Source: Pseudeuparius sepicola
Lineage: Eukaryota > Arthropoda > Insecta > Coleoptera > Anthribidae
Length of the DNA stretch: 64,000 bases
Reading direction: 5' to 3'
NCBI GenBank assembly: GCA_963920635.1
Contig: OY987298.1
Coordinates: 33,945,787-34,009,786 of the forward strand
Shown here: in pieces, positions 56,950-64,000 of the stretch
How the letters are laid out: each line of letters opens with the position of its first letter
Position numbering within the stretch: position 1 is the first letter of the stretch
Notes under the pieces: model-generated
Told to the model about the DNA's origin: nothing
Databases searched by the model: none
The model's input: only the letters and a program-made list of their open reading frames with translations
Made by a program: the position numbers and the translations under genes

Positions 56950-57240
56950 ACCTTCAACAACACCTTCTTTCGTGCGCTTTTTAGGTCTTTTTTGTAGTTT
57001 AAATGCTCAGACTAATGTTTATTCATTAGTCTGAGTTTAAAGGAAAAAATCTGCGATGCCAGACTTCATCTGTCACTGTCGTACATATTTGTCGTATCTG
57101 CTCACAAACATCTTTGTGATTTTTCAAACCTCAATTTGTAAACGTCATTATCTGTCAAACCTGCTATTCTCATCAGCTGGTTTTTAGAATTATAGATTTT
57201 ACATCTTCTTTCTTCTTGCCCATTTTAATAAGTTTCCTTA
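56950..57240 (-). pseudogene. copia-like gag-pre-integrase fragment with hairpin insertion (B copy)
   Basis: Mirror of 30850-31141. The 30-bp hairpin is at 57006-57035; one flanking repeat has mutated (TTTAAATG against TTTAAAGG). Confidence 0.6.
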
Positions 57241-58024
57241 CAGACAACAAATTAGTCGGAAGTTCTGCATAACGTAAAAAATTTAGTTAATCACAACTTC
57301 ATGTTTTTCTTCCTTTTGCTCTTCGCTATGTTCCTAAAAAAATCTTTCTTGGATGTTAGATGTACACTTGCTCCAGAGACCAGAGCCTTCCTTATTAAAC
57401 TGAAATTGATCATTAAAAAAAACCGTGCTCAATGCATTTGTGGTTTTTTGATCATCTATTAAAAACATGCGACTGGGCCCATAACCTAATGAAAATGAAA
57501 CACACGTTGGGAGTTTTATGCAGACCATTTATTATTATTTGTTATATCTATAACAACAGTCACAACGGATAGAATTTATTGGTAATAATACAAAAAAAAT
57601 GCTTTTACAAGTCACACCAATGATTCCACTCATACAACAGTCAAAGTGTAAAATTGTATGAGTCATATAGTTAAGACACCACTAAAAACTAACATTCCAC
57701 AAAATGGGCGAGGATTATAGTATACCATCAGTTAAAATCAGTAAAATTGTTTGCGAGGTAGTCCTCAACATAATAAAATGCTTTGGATGCCAAATATTGC
57801 TTTACTTTTTTCTTAAATGTTTTTTCACCTAGGTGTACAGTGTTACTACAATATTTTTGGTATTAATTCAACATTAACATCTTAAAACCACAAAAATCTG
57901 ACTCTAAATGCTAAATTTCAATTAAATTAATTTCCATTTTGCATAAAACAACAATCAAGATATTACATAATTTATGGAACCCACCCATATAAATTATCTC
58001 AAATTTTCCGCCTCATTTAGGGTT

Positions 58025-58635
58025 AAAAATTAGGAAGTGGCTATTTATATGTCCGACGTATATAAAAGTCGGTATACGTCTTGCGTTCTCATTGGTGGAT
58101 TGAGTCACGTGACACATCACCTTTTTTCTACCTTTCGATGGATGATGAATCGGCTTGTTTACTAAGTAGATTGGACGATGTCCAAGATTATTCAGACCTA
58201 TCTTGTCTCATATTTTATATTGCGTATGCCCTCCTTTTTCGGCGATGGGCGCTGTGGTATGAAAAATGAAGTGGTAATTATTTCCAATGGTGTAACCCAC
58301 CCCCGATTTTCTTGCAATTTTAGCTACCCCCCCCCCCGACATTCGGCACCACTTTTTTTCCATAAGGCAGCACGCATCGCTGCCGACTGCCACAATATGG
58401 TGCGAATGCCCCCTTCTTTTTTCTCCAAGAAGGAGGGCATACGCTCCTTATTGCAAAGATGCTCGAGAAAAATGCACTTCCGACGGCTTCCGACGTATCT
58501 ATAAAGTTTACTTCGGACGTGTACGGAGTTAAATGTACGTCCAAAGAAGTCACGTGACTCAACTCGCCAATGAGAGCGCAAGACGTATACCGACTTTTAT
58601 ATACGTCGGACGTATAAATAGCCACTGCCTAAAAA
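58025..58635. mobile_element. Foldback MITE with CACGTGAC arms (B copy, more complete)
   Basis: Outer arms TAGTTTTTAATT-like edges lead into TGGCTATTTATA, CGTCCGACGTATATAAAAGT and CGGTATACGTCTTGCG in both orientations. A has lost ~45 and ~28 bp from one arm. The core holds C and G runs of different length in A and B. Confidence 0.7.
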
Positions 58636-60479
58636 TTAATAGCCGCCAAATTATTCCCCCCCGATTGGACGTCTCTTTTGCACGGTATAGGTTGCTAGAG
58701 GTATATGGTTTCGGCGTACCTAAAGTTAACTGTCAAGGCAAAGGGTGGGTATGGATGGAGTTGGTTTCTTGCTGATAGACGGCACATTTTCATTCCCAGC
58801 CTGAAGAACAGAGTTAGTCGTCAAGGGATCAGCCTCAGCAATAATGCATCAACAATGATCTTCTGCTCTTTATTGACTTTTTTTTTCAGATCTTTTCGAT
58901 GACAAATTGATAGGTCGAGGCAAGTTTGTGCTCAAAGACATACCTATAACATTATATGTCTTTGTTTATGGTAGGTATAGCTGAAACAAAAAAAAAAGGT
59001 AGGTACACATAGGTGGACATTATAGATTCTATAATTCCCTCTACCTTTCACAAGTAAAAATAAAATAAAAAATGCTAATATACATATATGTGTATACAGG
59101 GTGTAACTTTGATAAGTACAGAAATTTTAAGGGCAGGTCGGGAAAAATGCACTTGTTACGCCTATGCAATTAAAATTTTTCTAAAGTGCATATTAACGTC
59201 AGAAATAATTTTTTTTAAAACGCTATTAAAATCCCTTTTTCCGACGCTACGGCCATGGGTCCTTGACCTTGCCGGGACCAGCTGGAACTGAGGCCGGTTC
59301 CGGCGGATCCCCCCCAATTCCGCCGTGCAGCGTTGTCAGACGTATAGCTCTTTCACAGTATTTCAGGAATAGTCTTTCAACTAGTTTTTGAACAAATCTT
59401 TAATGGTTCTTTTAGCGAATAGCATGCAAAAAAACTACCTTTCGGATGCCTGGATGATTTTCCTTGCGGGTGTCGTACTCCTTTCTTATGTTATCCAAAA
59501 ATCCTCTCGAAAATCACAAGAAGCACTAGGTAACTGGTTGCCAGTCGAATCGCTTTTTCCGAGGCTTTTTCGCAGTATTTGAAGAATATTGACGCAACCA
59601 TGTATCATTTGGTGTATGTGGAGATTAAATAAATATATAAATAATTTTTGGACAACTCCTTAAAGGTTCTTTTAGCGAATAGCTCGACGAATAGCATGAA
59701 AAAGCCTACCTTTGAGATGCATCGATTATTTTTACTATTTTCTTGTGTTTAGATACTATCCAAAAATCTTCACAAAATCACATAAAGCACTAAGTATCTA
59801 CCTAACTAGTGGCACTGTTTTTATACGATGGTCGCGAAGGTATAACACTTCATAGTCTCTTTTTACGGAAATACGAACAAAACACTTGTTTTTTTTTTCA
59901 CTGCACACTTAAAGCGGCGCGATGCCAAATATTAGGGACGTCTCGGTTTCCCTCAGCTGATTTATTCCAACGGGGACTCGACTAGGTGGATTGTACAATT
60001 AGATCCATACCGTATGCGTCTAATAAAACCCGAATTTTCGCGAACCCTTGAAGCTGCTTCTTTTATCCTCGCGCGTAATTGGGGTACCTAGTAGGAACCT
60101 ATCTAGCACTGTTTTCATACGAAGGCCGCGAACGTTTAACACTGCATTTCTTAACGGAAATATGAAAAAATCACTTGTCATTTCACTGCAAATTCGTAGC
60201 GGCAATTGCAACAGGTTTGGACATCACTGCTGGTCCAAAAAAATGGCGAACGGATCTGGAAAAATGTACAGAAGCAGGTTCAGTTCCGACGACAGTTCGT
60301 AAAACAAAGCAAAGTAACGGAACAATATCGGTTAGCGAGACGCGACGTTTGCATACGCGTCCACGTTTTGGAAACAGAATTGTTATACCACAGAATAGCC
60401 ACACGTAAGGCATTCTGTATAATAATAAATTGCTTGTTGAAGCTGGCGCTCCCAAAAATTACAGGCGGACGCGGATCGA

Positions 60480-61310
60480 TATCAATCAGCTGTTAAATCC
60501 CAAAATCGGACGGACGATCTTCGACTAGCGCGTCGGCTACGGCGCGGCGGTACGGTGACGGAGACGGCGTACGTGCGCACAAGCTTTCCCCCATACCATT
60601 CAATACCACTATTCGGTGTTGCCGTTTATGCCGACATGTCCCCAAACTGACTTAAAGTCCCTTAAATCCGATTTTTGATTTTCGCGGATTTATACGGGGT
60701 TTCATTCGTTATAAGTTAATCTACTATCTCGTATAATTATTACGCACAAAAACGGGTAAATCCATGTAAAAATCCACTACACAATTAAATTTATACGGAA
60801 TTAAATTACTAAATCAGGTAAATTTTCAGCACACTTGGCAACATAGTAGCGCCGCCCCGAGAGAAGTAGGGGCCGCGAGCCGCGATTGGCTAATATCGCG
60901 CACTAGTTATGAGTAGTGGGGATCACCTGTAGTGTCGATGTCAAGTGGCGCCCCGCGCTTGCGCTCCTCGCCCAGCTGTAATTTAGTAGGTCGGCCGGGC
61001 CGGGCGGCGTGGAAATGGAGCAAAATCGAGTAAATCAGTGCCAGTGAATTCATTCGTAATTGTAATTATTGCGCGATTCGGCGCGCCGTCGTTTTTGTGT
61101 GAAGTTGGCGTCGGACGCCAGCGCCCGACGCCAACGTCATATGCCCGCGCCTGGCGAATCTCGGCGAAGGAATGTCGGGCAGTAGTCAAGGGCACGCAGA
61201 AGCTTAAATTCACCAGGAGGAGTCGCTGTTTTTCGGTTTTTGGGGACATTACGCGACATTTCGCCACCAAGTTTTTACGAAAAGTAAGAGGAATGGTAAG
61301 GAATTAACTT
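60480..61310. other. GC-rich, CpG-dense cargo block
   Basis: Composition differs sharply from the AT-rich surroundings (GCGCCGCCCC, GGCCGGGCCGGGCGGCG). A hairpin GTTGGCGTCGG...CCGACGCCAAC lies at about 61104-61134, and a splice-donor-like GGTAAG near 61294. Could be a captured promoter/first exon; no protein recognised. Confidence 0.5.
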
Positions 61311-61539
61311 GAGAGAGTTCCGAAACGGCAAAGGGTTAAAAAATGCGGAAATGATAAGCACGCCAATTTGACAGTCTTCCCCAACTATTTTCGGAACCGA
61401 ATAATTTTTTATTTACAACCATGTATGTAATATCGACATTTCTGACTTTTTAGAAGTTTGAAAGTGTCAATTTTTTGACTTTTACTTCCCGCCCTCCCGC
61501 CCGGGTGGAAAGTTTACTTTATCTCGAGACACCTCGGTG

Positions 61540-61870
61540 TGTAATATACTATTAAAAGTAGACAATAGACAGGACAACAACCCTGAGGGGGTTTAAAAGT
61601 GGCGCACCATCAGGCAAGGGTAGAAAAATATTAAAAACGATGAACAAATCGGGGCCGCGCGTTAAATTCACATCAAATGACAGTCTTCCCCCACTTTTTT
61701 CGGAAACGAATAATTTTTTAAAAGTAGATAATACATAGGACCACAACCCTGAGGGGGTTTAAAGGTGGCGCACTATCGGGCAAGGGTTGAAAAATATTAA
61801 AAACTATGAACAAATCGAAGCCGCGCGTTAAATTCACGTCAAATTACAGTCTTCCCCCACTTTTTTCGAG
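61540..61870 (+). repeat. Tandem repeat, ~185-bp unit
   Basis: Two successive copies contain ACAACCCTGAGGGGGTTTAA, GGCAAGGGT and CCGCGCGTTAAATTCAC, then CAGTCTTCCCCCACTTTTTT; a further partial copy lies near 61368-61410. Confidence 0.85.
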
Positions 61871-63027
61871 ATGATAGGGCTACAGGCGAACACTCGCTAA
61901 AAAAAAGTAACGCGCCGCTGCTCTACGCTCTACCCTATGGGTGGTTGTGGAAATTTGCAATTTTTACAGATAATTTGTATTTTAAAACAAATACTTTATT
62001 CAGTTGATTGCCGATCAGAAATTTATTATCCCAAGGTGTCCCAAGAGATGGCTAATTATTAGTATAAAAAAATTGCGGCCTGAAAATCAGTGTAAAATAG
62101 GTAGATAGGTAGATACCTACTCCACAAAAGACTTGTCAAAAAATTATGAGTGTGAAATCAGCAATGAGTTTTCTAGGAATGACTTCTCCGAGCGGCGCTC
62201 GGATACATTTCTGCTGCCTAGGGACTTAAAATAACAGTAAAGTGATAAAAACTGACGTGTTTGTTAAATTATTGTGTGCGCCTGTGAAGCAAGCAATAAA
62301 CAGTTCGTCACAGCAACCGACATCATAAAAAAACGTGGATACCTACCAGCAGTAATTTTCAAAGGTACCTAGGTACCTAATTCTGCAAGCAGATTTATTC
62401 CACTCTGACATGCGGCAACGTCGCGGTATTCCCCTTCCTAATCTAACGTTATTCCCCTCCATCTCCTAGGGAGAGGTTAGACCTCCCCTCTAAGCGCTTC
62501 TAGTGACGATCCAGCGGCGTGCATTGAGCACGGATAAAGATTGATTTGCCCCATTTTCTAAACATCGATTAAAAAATTTTTTTTTCATTTTTCGGTTTTA
62601 TGAACGTCCCCGATTACGTGGTTAAAATTTCTGTACCTATCAAAGATACACCCTGTATATTTATGAAATGAAAACTGAACATCGGTCCTAATTAAGGCCC
62701 TTATAATATAAACATTTTTCCGTTTTAAAAATGAACAATATTTTATTGAAATCAGTCAGAAATAAAATTATCTATGCACCACCCTTGATACATAAATAAC
62801 TATTATTTTATATACCTACCATCTTCCTTTAGTTGTCTTGGTGTAATTCCTTTTATTTGTGCTTCAAGTTTATTTTCCAATTGATCTTTTTACTAATGCT
62901 TTCGAATTCTTATCATGCAGTTTTTTGGGAACATAAAAGCGTTGGGTGTTCACTCTTCAGTCAACGGTAAAAGCTTGTTGCCTATAATTACTTTTGTAAG
63001 CAGCAACCCTGCAGATTGTCAGTCCTC

Positions 63028-63058
63028 CATTGAACTGACGAAGGATGTCAGTTCGATG
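63028..63058. mobile_element. 31-bp hairpin insertion, mirror copy in B
   Basis: Same insertion as 28474-28504, with CAGTCCTC at 63020-63027 and 63059-63066. Confidence 0.75.
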
Positions 63059-63491
63059 CAGTCCTCCGATCAACGGAGTGTCAGTCATATTGCTGTAACT
63101 ATAATTAAAAATTTATTAATACAAAATTTACAAGAACAAGGGAAATACTGAAATATTTTTGCTAGTTTATTTTTACCTTGGCAAAAAGCTGCTAGACCTT
63201 TCAACTTCGCTATCTGCAGGATCAAGATGAGCCTTTGACAGGAAAAAGACAGGAAAAAGTGGCTCGGCTAACAATTGAGCTAAAGTTCTCAGTGTAGGGG
63301 CAAAAGGAACGCGGCTAATAACGTGAATCGTGCTTTTAACTTTCAACTTCAACAATAAAAACCAATAAACAGATAACAAAGACTAAATAATTTAAAACAA
63401 AACGACAAATGAAAATCTGAACATCCCACAATAGAGATTAGTTGTGAAGTCGGCCGCCAGAATGTGTGTGTCGCTTCTCTTGAATGGCTGC

Positions 63492-63839
63492 GCATGCGCA
63501 ATTCACTTTTCGAACTTTTCACGGTGTCGGCATTTTCGAACTTTTCTCGGTCGGCGTATTTTCGAACATTTCACGTTTCGAACCATTAACGGTGCCGGGA
63601 TTTTCGAACTTTTCACGGTCTGCGTATTTTCGAACTTTTCTCGTTTCGAACATTTCACGTTTCGAACCATTCACGGTGCCGTGATTTTCGAACATTTTGC
63701 GGTCAGCGCATATTCGAACTTTTCTCGTTTCGAACATTTCACGGTCCGCGTATTTTCGAACTTTTCACGTTTCGAACCATTACCGTTTCGAACCATTACC
63801 TTTCGAACATTTCACTTTTCGAACCATTTACGCACTACC
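63492..63839 (-). repeat. TTCGAA array, right terminal repeat of B
   Basis: Mirror of 27737-28057, ending CCATTTACGCACTACC. Followed directly by ATGACAAG. Confidence 0.95.
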
Positions 63840-64000
63840 ATGACAAGCACGTTTCTTACTTGGTTTGACGTGACAAATTTTAATTTTATATATTCTCGAC
63901 ATGACATTTTCTGTCAATCACGTGAACAGCACGTGATTGTGTTTACATTTAGTTCGCCAGGAATTTGAACGCACTATTATAGTAGTTCGGTTATTATACA
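63840..64000. other. Right flank of B
   Basis: Starts ATGACAAG. Contains an inverted pair around CACGTGAACAGCACGTGATT and, near 63947, TTTAGTTCGCCAGGAATTTG plus AACGCA, similar to the spacer at 41644. No gene. Confidence 0.5.

Larger units (their letters stand above)
59097..62655. mobile_element. 3.56-kb mariner-type non-autonomous insertion, only in B
   Basis: 34-bp terminal repeats (CAGGGTGTAACTTTGATAAG onward; inverted at 62622-62655 with two differences) are flanked by TA. A has the uninterrupted site (ATATATACACATATATG near 28975), and removing the insert plus one TA restores it exactly. No transposase frame is present. The cargo includes internal direct duplications (59397/59660 and 59815/60095), a GC-rich CpG-dense block (about 60480-61310) and ~185-bp tandem repeats (about 61540-61870). 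Confidence 0.88.
42005..63839 (-). mobile_element. Giant mirrored element, copy B (~21.8 kb with two later insertions)
   Basis: Reverse-complement copy of A from end to end. Excess length is explained mainly by the internal copia element (4.67 kb against a 0.24-kb solo LTR in A) and a 3.56-kb mariner-type insertion. Right flank ATGACAAG is the reverse complement of the right flank of A. Small differences show that the two arms are distinct copies. Confidence 0.85.

Noticed and set aside
27737..63839. Inverted pair as pure assembly duplication
   Set aside because: The arms differ by biologically sensible events (solo LTR against full element, TA-flanked insertion, hairpin insertion with duplication), which an artefactual copy would not show.
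27737..63839. CRISPR array or prokaryotic origin
   Set aside because: Repeats are not direct repeats with unique equal spacers, and the spliced host genes and LINEs are eukaryotic.

Overview
The window looks like nuclear DNA of an insect. Two single-copy host genes are visible: a spliced mRNA-export factor Rae1 near the left end (+ strand) and the mitochondrial complex III subunit UQCRB/QCR7 at about 10.6-10.9 kb (- strand). Short GT-AG introns, AT-rich DNA and the transposon families present (Dong/R4, jockey-like, DIRS, Ty1/copia, P/THAP-type, hAT, mariner-type) fit an arthropod. I cannot fix the order from sequence alone. Almost everything else is mobile DNA, most of it non-coding or broken.

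Layout: 0.6-1.8 kb rae1; 2-10 kb intergenic DNA with foldback repeats, a tRNA-like SINE fragment and a P/hAT-type MITE with a perfect 8-bp target duplication; 10.6-10.9 kb UQCRB; 11-14 kb several hairpin MITEs; 14.6-18.3 kb a decayed DIRS-type tyrosine-recombinase retrotransposon (- strand); 19-24.9 kb a jockey-like LINE interrupted by a Dong/R4-type LINE sitting in a (TAA)n tract; 25.0-27.0 kb a transposon with a broken THAP DNA-binding domain and an 8-bp target duplication; 27.3-27.7 kb a second copy of the THAP-exon MITE.

From 27.7 kb to 63.8 kb the window is one giant inverted pair. Element A (27737-41600) and element B (42005-63839) are mirror copies of a ~13.9-kb, essentially non-coding element. 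Each has ~320-350-bp terminal inverted repeats built from arrays of TTCGAA spaced 16 or 26 bp apart. Both arms share nested hAT, Tc1/mariner, copia-like and MITE insertions. They differ where one arm changed later: B holds a full copia element where A has a solo LTR, B has a 3.56-kb TA-flanked mariner-type insertion, and B has a 24-bp hairpin insertion whose empty site survives in A. The right flanks of A and B carry reverse-complementary 8-bp sequences, which suggests recombination between the mirror copies inverted the 404-bp spacer.

The most unusual signal is a series of ultra-short hairpins (about 15-73 bp), each flanked by 7-10-bp direct repeats. They lie inside MITE arms, in a copia-like coding fragment, in the DIRS end and in the giant element. 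Two carry nearly the same sequence at different sites, and one has a clean empty site in the other arm. They behave like transposons reduced to little more than their termini.
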